DNA of 64,000 bases from Haloimpatiens sp042688525 (GCF_042688525.2 NZ_JBHWAB010000001.1:1922001-1986000); one strand, 5' to 3'. Positions 1-9,282 are shown, counted from the first letter of the stretch. The notes: generated by a model not told the origin, from the letters alone. Made by a program: numbers and translations.

Positions 1-1376
1 TATATATAATAGGAGGAACTGGAGTTGTTGATATTAATGTAGAAAATATGTTAAAAAATATAGGTATTAATGTTATTAGAATAGCTGGAAAAGATAGATA
101 TGAGACAAGTATAGAGGTTGCAAAAATGATAGGTAATGTGGACAATGTTGTTATTGCATCAGGGCAGAGCTTCCCAGATGCGCTATCTATAGCATCTATA
201 GCAGCGGCAAAGCAGATTCCTATATTATTAACAGGTAAAAATAGTTTACCTACAGATACTTTAAGATTTATGAATGATAATAATATAAATCAAGGGTATA
301 TAGTAGGGGGAACGGGCGTAGTTTCAACTGATATATCAAATAAGTTAAAAGGGTTTAAAAGGTTAGCTGGAAAAGATAGATTTGCAACTAATTTAGCTGT
401 AATCACTGAATTTATAAATGATTTAGATTATGGTAATGTATTTATTGCAACGGCTTCTGATTATCCAGATGCATTATCAGGTTCTGGTGGTGCAGCAAAA
501 ATTAACTCACCTATATTTCTTACCAATGGCATTACACAAATCAAAAATTCTAATTTCTTAGAAAAGCTTAAGACTACAGAAAACTTAAAAGTGCTAGGTT
601 CATCAGGCGTTGTATCGAAAACAGCAGTTCAAAGGTTAGTACTTAATGTATATTCAAACAATGTATTTGAATTTAAAGAATATAGTAATACTTTACAATA
701 TTATATTAATAGACAATTTACTGAAGGGTTTAATGTAGACTATGGCAGAGGAGAAGTTACACTAGAAAAATTAGCTTATTACATGAATCCTTCTAATTTT
801 GAAAATCATGACCAAGGTAAATACATGTTTTTAAGACTTAATTATAGAGATGGTATTAGTTTAAATGACTTAGACAAAATTTTAAGTACTAAGGGAATAT
901 TAAAAAATAGAGGACAAGTTTATATGACAGCTGGACAAAAGCATAATGTAAACCCAATTTATTTAGTAGCTCATTCGCTTCTTGAAACAGGAAACGGTAC
1001 ATCTAACTTAGCTAATGGAATATTAGTTTCCTCTGTAGATGGACAACCTGTTCAACCGAAAGTTGTATATAATGTATATGCTGCGGGGGCTTATGATGCC
1101 AATGCTGATAAATATGGAGCAGAGTTTGCTTATAAAAATGGATGGTTTACAGTGAATGATGCAATAATTGGGGGAGCAGAATTCATTTCAAAAGGATATA
1201 TAAATTCATATAGACAGCAAGATACTTTGTATAAAATGAAGTGGGATTTAGCTAATGTTTGGCATGAATATGCTACAGATATAGGTTGGGCATATAAGCA
1301 AACCTATATAATAAAACAAGTGGTTGAACAAACAGAAAATTCAGTGCTTTATTTTGAGATACCTGTGTTTAAGTAA
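1..1376 (+). CDS. Cell-wall protein: CWB2 repeats plus glucosaminidase domain (5' end outside window)
   Basis: The reading frame is open from base 3, well before the first ATG at 48, and the codons before that ATG encode YIIGGTGVV, a CWB2 repeat segment. The gene therefore begins upstream of the window. Two further CWB2-type repeats follow (AGKDRYETS and AGKDRFATN segments); this family anchors surface proteins to cell-wall polymer in clostridia. The C-terminal ~190 residues resemble GH73-type endo-beta-N-acetylglucosaminidases, with the likely catalytic glutamate in HSLLETGNGTS. The predicted role is peptidoglycan cleavage at the cell surface. A strong hairpin terminator follows. The domain calls are sound; the exact substrate and the missing N-terminus (signal peptide, more repeats) cannot be seen. 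Confidence 0.88.
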   Translation, partial: YIIGGTGVVDINVENMLKNIGINVIRIAGKDRYETSIEVAKMIGNVDNVVIASGQSFPDALSIASIAAAKQIPILLTGKNSLPTDTLRFMNDNNINQGYIVGGTGVVSTDISNKLKGFKRLAGKDRFATNLAVITEFINDLDYGNVFIATASDYPDALSGSGGAAKINSPIFLTNGITQIKNSNFLEKLKTTENLKVLGSSGVVSKTAVQRLVLNVYSNNVFEFKEYSNTLQYYINRQFTEGFNVDYGRGEVTLEKLAYYMNPSNFENHDQGKYMFLRLNYRDGISLNDLDKILSTKGILKNRGQVYMTAGQKHNVNPIYLVAHSLLETGNGTSNLANGILVSSVDGQPVQPKVVYNVYAAGAYDANADKYGAEFAYKNGWFTVNDAIIGGAEFISKGYINSYRQQDTLYKMKWDLANVWHEYATDIGWAYKQTYIIKQVVEQTENSVLYFEIPVFK

Positions 1377-1419
1377 AATGAATAAATAATATAATTAGGT
1401 AAATGATTTTTAAATAAAG

Positions 1420-1455
1420 TAGGAGGGATATAAGTATTTCCCTCCTATTTGTTTT
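1420..1455 (+). terminator. Rho-independent terminator
   Basis: A perfect 9-bp stem TAGGAGGGA (1420-1428) pairs with TCCCTCCTA (1439-1447), with a 10-nt loop and a T-rich tail. It ends the cell-wall protein transcript. Confidence 0.8.
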
Positions 1456-1505
1456 AAGAATACATCAGAAATAAAATGAAATTCATGGTATAATATGGTT
1501 AATAG

Positions 1506-1664
1506 ATGCTAGGTATAAAGCAATTTGCAATAACAAATATAGATAGTTTAGATACTAAAAATATTAATAGAACTAATAAAGTTAAGAAATTAGATAAAAG
1601 GTTTAAAAAATTACAAAGACAATGTTCAAGAAAGTATTTATTAAATAAAAAAGGAGGCTTTAAT
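1506..1664 (+). pseudogene. TnpB (IS200/IS605 family) relic
   Basis: The frame that continues into the chemoreceptor encodes LGIKQFAIT followed by an NINRT...KKLDKRFKKLQRQ...SRKY...NKKGG pattern. This is the RuvC-I/lysine-rich region of IS605-family TnpB (RNA-guided nuclease/transposase accessory protein). The usual VD before LGIK is lost by an indel at GATGCT, and nothing else of TnpB remains. The fragment stops at its KKGG codons, whose AAAAGGAGG sequence now forms the ribosome site of the next gene. The identification rests on motif memory, without an alignment. Confidence 0.65.
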
Positions 1665-3743
1665 TTGAAAAGAAAGATTCGTACAAAAATAGTTTCTGTT
1701 ATAGTGTTATGTTCAGTTATAGTATCATCTATAGTAGGTATTACAAGTATTGTAAAATCTACAGGTATTATTAAAACAGAAGCTAAAGACAAGCTATTAA
1801 ATATAGCTTCAAGTATAGGAAATGAATTTAGTATACAAACTGAGAAGGCTAAAAATACAGTTGAAGAATTATCAGGAATAGTACTAAGTAGTATAGATAT
1901 TTCAAAGGTTAAAGATGACAATTACTTAGATAATTATGAAAAAGAATTAGGAAGTATAGTTAAAAGTTTAGGAGATACTAATAAGGACATAGTGGGGTTA
2001 TATATAAATTTTGATCCTAAATTTACAAGTGGAAATAGAAGCTTTGATATATCCTACAGAAGAGAAGAAAATGATATACATATTAATGCAAATAAATTAG
2101 AAGATTATAAAGAAGAAAATGAAAATTTTTCTTGGTATTATAATCCTATAAAATCTAAAAAAGGAGTATGGTCTAAAATTTATGTAGATGAAAATAGAAA
2201 GATAAGTATGATATCATATACTATGCCTGTGTATTGTAATGATGAATTAGTTGGAGTAGCAGGTGTAGATATTTCATTTGAAAGATTAAAAAAATTAGTA
2301 TTATCAACAAAGATATATGATACTGGTAGTGTTTTTTTATTAAGTAATGATTATACTTTTTTAGTTGACAAAAATAAAACATCTAAAGATAATTTTAGTA
2401 CTATAGATAATGGAAAATATAAACATATAACAGATGAAATGGGAAATAAAAAATCATCGATTATAGAATGTAATTATGAAGGAAAACAAACTTTAATTGG
2501 ATATTATACAATGGACAATGGTCAAATTATAGGAGTTAATGTACCAAATGTAGAAGTTTTTAAAAATTTAAATAAAGTGGTATATATTATTGTCTTTGTT
2601 ATATTTATAGGTGTAGTAGTATCAATATTAATTGCACTTTGCATTAGTAAAAAAATATCTAATCCAATAGAAATTGCTACTAAATTCATAGAAAAAATGG
2701 GCAAATTAGATTTAACGTCAAGTAAAGAGAATATAAATATAATGATTTCAAGTAAAGATGAAATAGGTGTTATGGGAAATAGCTTAATATCACTTAGAGA
2801 AGAATTAATAAAAACTGTGGAAAGTTTAAAACAAGAATCAATTGAAATTTTGCAAAATTCCAATAATATTAATACGGATACAAAGGAAACATTAGCTTAT
2901 ATTGAAAATGTAGCAGCGAATACAGAGGAATTAGCAGCAGGATTGGAGGAAACATCAGCATCATCAGAGGAAATGAGTGCTAGTGCCCAGGAAATTGAAA
3001 AAGCTGTACAACTAATAGCTAATAAATCACAAAATGGTGCAGCAAAAGTACTAAAAATTAGTAAAAGAGCAGTGGATAGCAAAAAACAGGTTGCTGAATC
3101 ACAGAAGAAAGCTATTAATGTTTTATCAGTAACAAAAGAGGAGCTTAAAAAAGCTATTGAAAATTCAAAAATAGTGGAACAAATAGATATTCTATCTAAA
3201 GCTATAATGCAAATAACGGAACAAACTAATTTAATTTCTTTAAATGCAGCAATAGAAGCTGCAAGGGCAGGAGAAGCAGGTAGAGGTTTTGCTGTAGTAG
3301 CTGAAGAAGTTAGAAAACTTGCTGAACAGTCTAAAAATACTGTGATTGAAATACAAAATACTACTGCTAAAGTTACAGAATCAGTTGATGAACTTGCTAG
3401 TAGTTCAAATGAATTGCTTCAATTTGTGGATACTGATGTATATAATGATTATAAAAATATGTTTAATGTTATAGATAAATATAGCGAAGATGCAGAATTC
3501 GTGGACAGTCTTGTTACAGAGTTTAGTTCAACTTCAGAAGAATTGTTAGCTACAACACGAGATGTGTTAAAAGTTATTGAAGCAGTAGCAGAGGCGGCTA
3601 ATGAAGGTGCTCAGGGAACAACAGATATTGCCCAAAAGGTAACAGATATAACTTCAAAATCTAGTCATATCTTAGAATTAACAAAAGAGTCAAAGAATAG
3701 TTCAGAAGTATTGGAAGAAAAGATTTCAAAGTTTAAGCTTTAG
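1665..3743 (+). CDS. Methyl-accepting chemotaxis protein
   Basis: A membrane chemoreceptor of 692 residues from the TTG at 1665, chosen because AAGGAGG sits 8 nt upstream and MKRKIRTK then leads straight into the first membrane helix. Order: TM1 (~7-28), extracellular Cache-like sensor (~35-295), TM2 (~300-325), HAMP, then the methyl-accepting signalling domain. The highly conserved hairpin tip is visible (QTNLISLNAAIEAARAGEAG then GRGFAVVAEEVRKLAEQS). It would control CheA kinase activity in response to an unknown small ligand. An in-frame ATG at 1506 exists but belongs to the TnpB relic. It stands alone with no che genes nearby. Confidence 0.9.
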   Translation: MKRKIRTKIVSVIVLCSVIVSSIVGITSIVKSTGIIKTEAKDKLLNIASSIGNEFSIQTEKAKNTVEELSGIVLSSIDISKVKDDNYLDNYEKELGSIVKSLGDTNKDIVGLYINFDPKFTSGNRSFDISYRREENDIHINANKLEDYKEENENFSWYYNPIKSKKGVWSKIYVDENRKISMISYTMPVYCNDELVGVAGVDISFERLKKLVLSTKIYDTGSVFLLSNDYTFLVDKNKTSKDNFSTIDNGKYKHITDEMGNKKSSIIECNYEGKQTLIGYYTMDNGQIIGVNVPNVEVFKNLNKVVYIIVFVIFIGVVVSILIALCISKKISNPIEIATKFIEKMGKLDLTSSKENINIMISSKDEIGVMGNSLISLREELIKTVESLKQESIEILQNSNNINTDTKETLAYIENVAANTEELAAGLEETSASSEEMSASAQEIEKAVQLIANKSQNGAAKVLKISKRAVDSKKQVAESQKKAINVLSVTKEELKKAIENSKIVEQIDILSKAIMQITEQTNLISLNAAIEAARAGEAGRGFAVVAEEVRKLAEQSKNTVIEIQNTTAKVTESVDELASSSNELLQFVDTDVYNDYKNMFNVIDKYSEDAEFVDSLVTEFSSTSEELLATTRDVLKVIEAVAEAANEGAQGTTDIAQKVTDITSKSSHILELTKESKNSSEVLEEKISKFKL

Positions 3744-3794
3744 TAGATTATTAGGTATATGCAAATAACTATAAAACAAAGGAGGAAAAATATT

Positions 3795-4679
3795 ATGAAA
3801 TTTTTAACTTATAAGTATAACAATGAAGAAAAAATTGGTGTTGTTTCAAAAGATGGGAATAAGGTTATAGATTTGAGTACTGTATTGAAATTAAAAACAA
3901 ATATATCCATGTTAGAATTTATTGATAACTATAAAATTGAATATGAAACTAAGATAAGAAAAAAAATAGAAGAAAATAAAGGTATTAAAATTGAAAAAAT
4001 AGAATTGCAAGCACCTATTCCAGAACCTAGAAGGGGAATTATATGTTTAGGAAAAAATTATAAGGAACATGTAAAAGAAGTACCAAGTGCAATGGATTTA
4101 AAAGGTGGTATTCCAGAAAATCCAATTTATTTTTGTAAGCTTGTAGATAGGGCTGTCCCAGATGGGAAAAACATTTCATCTCATATAGATATAACAAAGG
4201 AGCTAGATTATGAGGTTGAATTAGCTATTATAATAGGAAAAGAAGGGAGAAACATAGCAAGAGACAAGGTAGAAGAATATATATTTGGATATACAATTTT
4301 AAATGATATATTAGCAAGAAATCTGCAAACTAAACATACTCAGTGGCTTGCAGGGAAGAGTTTAGATGGAACGTGTCCTATGGGCCCTTATATAGTACAC
4401 AAAAGTAAAATCAAATTTCCTATAGAGTTAGATATTAAGTGTTATATTAATGGAGAATTACGTCAAAATTCTAATACAAAAGAAATGATTTTTGATATAC
4501 CGTATATAATAAGTGAACTTTCTAAGGGTATTACGTTAAAACCAGGAGATATAATATCTACAGGTACTCCTTGTGGTGTAGGTATGGGATTCAAACCTGC
4601 AAAATTTTTAAATTCCGGAGATGAGGTTACTTGTATAATTGAGAATATTGGGAAAATGACAAATAAGGTTGAGGATTAA
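3795..4679 (+). CDS. Fumarylacetoacetate hydrolase family protein
   Basis: A 294-residue FAH-superfamily enzyme, typically hydrolysing or decarboxylating/isomerising beta-keto acids with a divalent metal. The start at 3795 follows AAAGGAGG; an earlier in-frame ATG at 3759 has no ribosome site. The signature GKNYKEH, the metal ligands in DYEVELA, and a GYTILNDILARNLQ segment (matching family GYTIxNDxxARxxQ) are all present, as is the C-terminal GDIISTGTPCGVGMG loop. It sits 51 bp after the chemoreceptor and is closed by its own terminator. The substrate cannot be assigned; many clostridial members are annotated as 2-hydroxyhepta-2,4-diene-1,7-dioate isomerase-like. Confidence 0.88.
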   Translation: MKFLTYKYNNEEKIGVVSKDGNKVIDLSTVLKLKTNISMLEFIDNYKIEYETKIRKKIEENKGIKIEKIELQAPIPEPRRGIICLGKNYKEHVKEVPSAMDLKGGIPENPIYFCKLVDRAVPDGKNISSHIDITKELDYEVELAIIIGKEGRNIARDKVEEYIFGYTILNDILARNLQTKHTQWLAGKSLDGTCPMGPYIVHKSKIKFPIELDIKCYINGELRQNSNTKEMIFDIPYIISELSKGITLKPGDIISTGTPCGVGMGFKPAKFLNSGDEVTCIIENIGKMTNKVED

Positions 4680-4697
4680 TAAGAATTTTACATTTAT

Positions 4698-4736
4698 AAC
4701 TAGCTTATTGTGTTTATAGTAAGCTAGTTTTTGTTT
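4698..4736 (+). terminator. Rho-independent terminator
   Basis: AACTAGCTTA (4698-4707) pairs with TAAGCTAGTT (4720-4729), followed by a T-rich run. A second AT-rich inverted repeat (about 4744-4772) follows directly. Confidence 0.8.
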
Positions 4737-4810
4737 TTATGTAAAATATACCTTGTTAACAGAAAGGTATATTTAACTGTCAACTGTCCTCTTTCAACTG
4801 TTAATTATTT

Positions 4811-4863
4811 CGTCAATATATAATTTCTCTTTGCTAGACAGTATTTTTTACTGGGAAAGTTGA
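4811..4863 (+). repeat. MITE family 1, right-end fragment
   Basis: The sequence from CGTCAATATATAATTTC to TACTGGGAAAGTTGA matches the right end of the full-length elements at 12649-12905 and 19205-19460, with several changes. Only the terminal ~53 bp survives. Confidence 0.6.
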
Positions 4864-5010
4864 TTATAATTATAAACGGATAGAGGCGGTTATATGAAAA
4901 AAGTAATATTTTGAGAAAAAATGGAAAATAGGTTGACATTACAAAATTTGGACAGTACAATAGTTATGGAAAGCAAACTTTACATAGGTTTTAGAAAGGA
5001 GCAAACAAAT

Positions 5011-5214
5011 GTGAAAAATAGGCTTCAAGAATTAAGAAAACAAATGGGAATTAGGCAAGAAGAATTAGCAGAAGCTTTAGAAGTATCAAGACAAACAATA
5101 GGTTCCATTGAAAATGGAAGATATAATCCATCTATTATTCTTGCTTTTAAAATTGCAAGATATTTTAAAAGGGACATCGAAGATATCTTTATCTATGAGG
5201 AGGAAGAAAAATAA
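5011..5214 (+). CDS. Small Xre-family HTH regulator
   Basis: A 67-residue DNA-binding protein consisting of one Xre/Cro helix-turn-helix (QEELAEALEVSRQTIGSIENG) with the typical RYNPS tail seen in YozG-like clostridial regulators. The GTG at 5011 is chosen because AAAGGAG lies 8 nt upstream; an in-frame ATG at 4921 would add 30 residues unrelated to the fold and has no ribosome site. It precedes an AgrA/AgrC-like pair by 83 bp. Its operator and targets are unknown; autoregulation is likely from family habit only. Confidence 0.85.
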   Translation: MKNRLQELRKQMGIRQEELAEALEVSRQTIGSIENGRYNPSIILAFKIARYFKRDIEDIFIYEEEEK

Positions 5215-5297
5215 AAAAGCTGAATTATATCATTGGGATATTGTATTGACAGGTATTTTTATATTTTAAATTTGACATTAAGCGAGGGTAAATAACA

Positions 5298-6014
5298 ATG
5301 TTAGAAGTAATGATTTGTGAAGATAATAAAGTTCATAGAGCTAAGTTGAAGCAGCTTGTTGAGAATACTATTTTAAGAGAAAAATTAGATTTGAAGATAG
5401 CAATTTGTACAGAAAATCCTAAAGAAATCATAAATTATATAGAAAACAATAATAGGACAGGAATTTATCTTTTGGATGTAGATTTAAAGAATAATATAAA
5501 TGGTATAAGGCTTGGTGAAAAGATTAGAGAATTAGATTCTTTTGGATATATAATTTTTACAACTACGCATTTAGAAATGAGCTATTTAGCGTTTAAATAT
5601 AAAGTAGAGGCTATGGATTATGTAATTAAGGATGATGATGATTTTAAAGAAAGAGTAAATAGTTGTATTCTAAAATCCTATAATACTTATCACAAAGGAA
5701 GACATAAAGAAGATTACATCACCATAAATACAGATACAAGAGTAATAAATATTAGACCAAGTGATATTCTCTTTATTGAAACTACGGGTACTCCTCATAA
5801 AATAAGAATTCACGAAGAAAACAGGCAAATTGAATTATATGCTAATTTAAAGGATATACAAGAAAAACTTACTTCAAATTTTTATAGATGCCATAAATCA
5901 TATATTGTAAATAAAGATAAAATTGAAGAGATAGACAAGAAATATAAAAAAGTAATTATGATAAATGGTGAAGAGTGTTATGTTTCTTTTAGGTATATGA
6001 GGGGGCTTTTATAA
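5298..6014 (+). CDS. LytTR response regulator (AgrA/ComE-like)
   Basis: A 238-residue response regulator. The receiver domain (1-~125) has the acidic pair E8-D9 and phospho-acceptor D60 in YLLDVDL; a C-terminal LytTR DNA-binding domain (~140-238) contains the FYRCHKSYIVN segment typical of the family. Its stop codon overlaps the start of the kinase gene (TAATG at 6012-6016), so the two are translationally coupled. LytTR proteins bind pairs of 9-bp direct repeats with 12-bp spacing, and exactly such a pair lies downstream at 7399-7428 before the ABC genes, which are the likely targets. No AgrB/AgrD peptide genes are nearby. Confidence 0.9.
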   Translation: MLEVMICEDNKVHRAKLKQLVENTILREKLDLKIAICTENPKEIINYIENNNRTGIYLLDVDLKNNINGIRLGEKIRELDSFGYIIFTTTHLEMSYLAFKYKVEAMDYVIKDDDDFKERVNSCILKSYNTYHKGRHKEDYITINTDTRVINIRPSDILFIETTGTPHKIRIHEENRQIELYANLKDIQEKLTSNFYRCHKSYIVNKDKIEEIDKKYKKVIMINGEECYVSFRYMRGLL

Positions 6015-7369
6015 TGATGAGTACATCTTTTTTTTATTTGCTTTTGAGTTACATGATTGTACCATCTATACTAATGAGTGTTTTGTGTTTTATTTCAATA
6101 TATATTTTATATAAAAATATGCTAAGTGTAAGTGATCTAAAAAAATATTTTATTATTTCATTTGTAACTGGAATGGCGTTGTCCACTGGTTCATATACCA
6201 TAATACTTCCAATACTTTCAATTATAACTATAGTACAATTAAGGAATGATGAAGATCAAAGTAAAATAAAAATATTGATAAGTATTTATAGTGTATATTT
6301 TGCAGATAAAATATATACTTTTATATATACATTTTCAGGTGCAAAATTATATGATATACCATTTAAACATACGCTAATTCAATTCATAATAATGCTATTT
6401 ATTGTATCTGTAACATGTTTAGTAATAAAAAATATTCCTTCAAAGAGAAAAGTAAATAAAGAAATTTCATCATCACAAATAAGATTTAGAATGATTTTAA
6501 TTATAAGTATATTACTAACTATAATTATAGCATCAATTTATATATTTACGTGTACATCAGTGATAGAGAAGGAAAAGACAGAATTTTTAATGGAAAATTT
6601 TGTTCCAGAGATTTTGCCACTGATATCAATTATTCTCATAAGTATTATAGTTTATTATTATGATAAAAGTGTTGAATATAGAGTAAAGTTACAGAGAGAA
6701 ATTGAAGAAAAAAATGAAATAGAAGAATATTCTAATATTATTGAAGAAATGTATAGTGAAACAAGAAGATTTAAACATGATTATATAAATATGCTTTCAC
6801 CACTTAAAGAATATATAGATAATGCAAATATAGAAGGGCTGCGTGAGTTTTTTTATGATAATGTTATTGATATGGACAAGAATATAAAGTGGAGTAATAG
6901 TAATATAGATAAGCTTAAATATATTAAAGTTGTTGGCTTAAAGGCAATACTATCAACAAAGCTTATAAAAGCAGCATCAATGAATATAGATATAAAAGTT
7001 GATATTGTTGAAGATATTGATTATGTATATATGAATATAATGGATTTGTGCAGAATAATAGGAATATTAATGGATAATGCCATTGAAGCGGCACAAGAAT
7101 GTGAATATCCTAAAATATGTGTTGCTGTTGTAAATAAAAACGATTATGTAGTTATAGCAGTACATAATAATTTCTTTGGAGAAAAACCTCAAATTCATAA
7201 AATATATAAAGAAGGCTTTTCTACAAAAGGTAAGGACAGAGGAATAGGTTTGTATAATGTAAAAAACATTATAGATACAAATTACGATAACGTATTTTTA
7301 AATACATCTATTGAAGAAAATATGTTTATTCAGGAATTATGGATAAAATATATTGAAACGTCATCTTAA
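6014..7369 (+). CDS. AgrC-like sensor histidine kinase
   Basis: A 451-residue HPK10-type kinase. About six hydrophobic helices occupy residues 8-216, then a coiled segment, the atypical H-box RRFKHDYINM (H255) and a GHKL ATPase domain with the N-box MDNAIEAA and a GKDRGIGLYN G-box. This architecture is that of AgrC/ComD kinases that sense peptides through the polytopic membrane region. It is coupled to the LytTR regulator by a 1-bp overlap. The signal could be a secreted peptide or a membrane-active compound handled by the ABC exporter downstream; the sequence does not decide. Confidence 0.88.
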   Translation: MMSTSFFYLLLSYMIVPSILMSVLCFISIYILYKNMLSVSDLKKYFIISFVTGMALSTGSYTIILPILSIITIVQLRNDEDQSKIKILISIYSVYFADKIYTFIYTFSGAKLYDIPFKHTLIQFIIMLFIVSVTCLVIKNIPSKRKVNKEISSSQIRFRMILIISILLTIIIASIYIFTCTSVIEKEKTEFLMENFVPEILPLISIILISIIVYYYDKSVEYRVKLQREIEEKNEIEEYSNIIEEMYSETRRFKHDYINMLSPLKEYIDNANIEGLREFFYDNVIDMDKNIKWSNSNIDKLKYIKVVGLKAILSTKLIKAASMNIDIKVDIVEDIDYVYMNIMDLCRIIGILMDNAIEAAQECEYPKICVAVVNKNDYVVIAVHNNFFGEKPQIHKIYKEGFSTKGKDRGIGLYNVKNIIDTNYDNVFLNTSIEENMFIQELWIKYIETSS

Positions 7370-7372
7370 GGA

Positions 7373-7398
7373 GGCATCCTAATAAGGGTGTCTTTTTT
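7373..7398 (+). terminator. Terminator with wobble-paired stem
   Basis: GGCATCCT (7373-7380) pairs with AGGGTGTC (7385-7392), using two G-U pairs, around a 4-nt loop, followed by six T. It ends the regulator-kinase operon directly before the LytTR repeats. Confidence 0.7.
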
Positions 7399-7428
7399 CA
7401 TAACTGTAAAACTTTATTTCATAACCGT
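7399..7428 (+). promoter_or_regulatory. LytTR-type operator (two 9-bp direct repeats, 12-bp spacer)
   Basis: CATAACTGT (7399-7407) and CATAACCGT (7420-7428) are direct repeats 21 bp apart. On the other strand they read ACAGTTATG and ACGGTTATG, matching the AgrA/ComE-type half-site consensus with the canonical 12-bp spacing of one helical-turn pair. The position is 113 bp upstream of the ABC operon and just after the gene pair encoding a LytTR regulator. The downstream -10 is not clear. Confidence 0.72.
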
Positions 7429-7540
7429 AAAACTAAAGTTTCTTATGAATATGTAGATATTACTTAGGATGAAAGAAAGAGGAACAAGTATAATTTTGAT
7501 AATATATAATCATACGATGAAGAAAAGGAGTTGATTATAT

Positions 7541-8464
7541 ATGAAACAGGAATGTTTACTAAGTACTCATAATCTTACTAAGAAATATAAAGGTAAAAAA
7601 GCAGTTGATAATCTTAATATAACTGTATATGAAGGAGATATTTATGGATTCTTGGGACCAAATGGAGCAGGGAAAAGTACAACCATAAAGAGTATTATGG
7701 GACTTATAAAACCTACTTCAGGTAAAGTTGTTATTAATGGATATGATGTAGAAAAAGATAGTGAAAAGGCTATTGAAAAGATAGGAGCTATGGTAGAGGC
7801 TCCAAGCTTTTATGGAGGATTATCAGGTTATAAAAATTTACTTCTTATGGCTAATTTATATAGTGTTCCTAAAAAAAGAGTAGATGAAGTACTTGAAATG
7901 GTGAGATTGACTGATGAAAGAAATAAGAAGGTGTGCAAATATTCTTTAGGAATGAAGCAAAGGCTTGGAATTGCAAGGGCTTTTTTAAATAATCCTAATA
8001 TAGTTATATTGGATGAACCAACTAATGGATTAGATCCGCAGGGAATAAAGGAGATAAGAAAACTTATACAGGATTTATCAAAAAAATATCACATAACTTT
8101 TCTTATATCATCACATATATTAACTGAAATTCAGGCAGTATGTAATAGAATAGGAATTATAGAGAAAGGAAATCTTAAAGTTCAAGGATATGTTGATGAA
8201 CTTTTAAATACAAATGAGGAAGTTATAGAAATTTATACAATAGAAAAGGAAAAAACCTCTCGTTTATTAAAAAGTATAAATACTTTCTGTAAAATTGAAC
8301 GTTTTCAAGATGGTATAAGAGTTAGGATAGAAAAAGGTAATTTTCAAAGTATCAATAAACTTTTAGTTTCTAATGATGTTGATGTTAAAAATTTACAGTG
8401 CAAAGAAACTTCATTAGAGGATTATTTTTTCAATGTAATGGAAGGAGATAAAAAACATGCTTAA
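7541..8464 (+). CDS. ABC transporter ATPase (BcrA type)
   Basis: A 307-residue ABC ATPase with Walker A GPNGAGKST, signature YSLGMKQRLGIA, Walker B IVILDEPTNGLDP and the C-terminal extension typical of the bacitracin/lantibiotic-resistance exporters (BcrA/NatA group). It overlaps the permease gene by 8 bp, so the two are coupled. AAAGGAG precedes the ATG. The LytTR operator upstream suggests induction by the AgrCA-like pair. The likely role is export of, or protection against, a peptide or other membrane-active compound; the substrate is unknown. Confidence 0.9.
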   Translation: MKQECLLSTHNLTKKYKGKKAVDNLNITVYEGDIYGFLGPNGAGKSTTIKSIMGLIKPTSGKVVINGYDVEKDSEKAIEKIGAMVEAPSFYGGLSGYKNLLLMANLYSVPKKRVDEVLEMVRLTDERNKKVCKYSLGMKQRLGIARAFLNNPNIVILDEPTNGLDPQGIKEIRKLIQDLSKKYHITFLISSHILTEIQAVCNRIGIIEKGNLKVQGYVDELLNTNEEVIEIYTIEKEKTSRLLKSINTFCKIERFQDGIRVRIEKGNFQSINKLLVSNDVDVKNLQCKETSLEDYFFNVMEGDKKHA

Positions 8465-9200
8465 GGTTTTGAAAAATGAAATTATAAAAATGTTTAACGG
8501 TAAAAAATTTTATGTATTATCAACTGTTGTAATCATGAGTATAGTTATTATGGCAGTTATGGGAATCTCTGATGCAAAATCAGAAATAACTGCAGAGAAC
8601 TTTTTAGTTAGAACTCTTTTTGGAATGTTAATGAAACCAATAGTACCAATGTTCATGGTGTTAGTAATCTCAGAAACATTAACAGAAGATTATACTCATG
8701 GAACTATGAAATTTTCATTAATGACACCTATAAAAAAGAGTGATTTTATAATAGGTAAGCTTTTGTTCATAGCTTTATATGCATTAATATTTTTAATTAT
8801 CTCTTTTGTTGGAAGTTATATCGTAGGTGCTATTGTTTTTGGATTGGGAAGCAAAGGAGAATTGTTAAATAACTTTATTTATAATGTAAAAGTTTATGCT
8901 AGCGTAACATTACCTTTATTATCTTTTAGTTCAGTTATAAGTTTTATTGCATTGCTTATTAATAATAGTGGTGCAGTTATAGGATTAGGAATTGGAATTG
9001 ATGTTATTATGATGATGATAGATTCACAGATGAAAAATGTAATGTATTTTACTTTTTCTGGAGGAATGTATGCATATGAGGTTATTACTAAATTAGATAC
9101 TCACAGTATTTTAAATTTTTCACTAACTGCGTGTATATATATATGCTTGAGTTTGTTACTTAGCATGTTTGCAATTGAAAAGAAGGACATAGTGTTGTAG
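8457..9200 (+). CDS. ABC-2 family transporter permease
   Basis: A 247-residue polytopic protein with about six membrane helices (first at ~18-40, last at ~220-240), of the ABC-2/BcrB type that pairs with BcrA-like ATPases. The ATG overlaps the end of the ATPase gene. It has a long cytosolic-side segment ETLTEDYTHGTMKFSLMTP, conserved in these permeases. One permease of this size usually forms a homodimer with two ATPases. No obvious terminator was seen immediately downstream. Confidence 0.85.
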   Translation: MLKVLKNEIIKMFNGKKFYVLSTVVIMSIVIMAVMGISDAKSEITAENFLVRTLFGMLMKPIVPMFMVLVISETLTEDYTHGTMKFSLMTPIKKSDFIIGKLLFIALYALIFLIISFVGSYIVGAIVFGLGSKGELLNNFIYNVKVYASVTLPLLSFSSVISFIALLINNSGAVIGLGIGIDVIMMMIDSQMKNVMYFTFSGGMYAYEVITKLDTHSILNFSLTACIYICLSLLLSMFAIEKKDIVL

Positions 9201-9282
9201 GGTTATAAACATTGAATTCTTAGTTTAAACATCTAATTTTGTATAATTGTTTATTTTTATCCAAAAAAAATTAATATAGGTA

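Noticed and set aside
4894..4914. Tiny ORF MKKVIF behind a GGCGG sequence before the Xre gene
   Set aside because: Six codons with a weak site; could be a leader peptide but nothing distinguishes it from chance in AT-rich DNA.
5298..7369. A complete agr quorum-sensing locus
   Set aside because: Regulator and kinase are AgrA/AgrC-like, but no AgrB protease or AgrD peptide gene exists within several kb on either strand.
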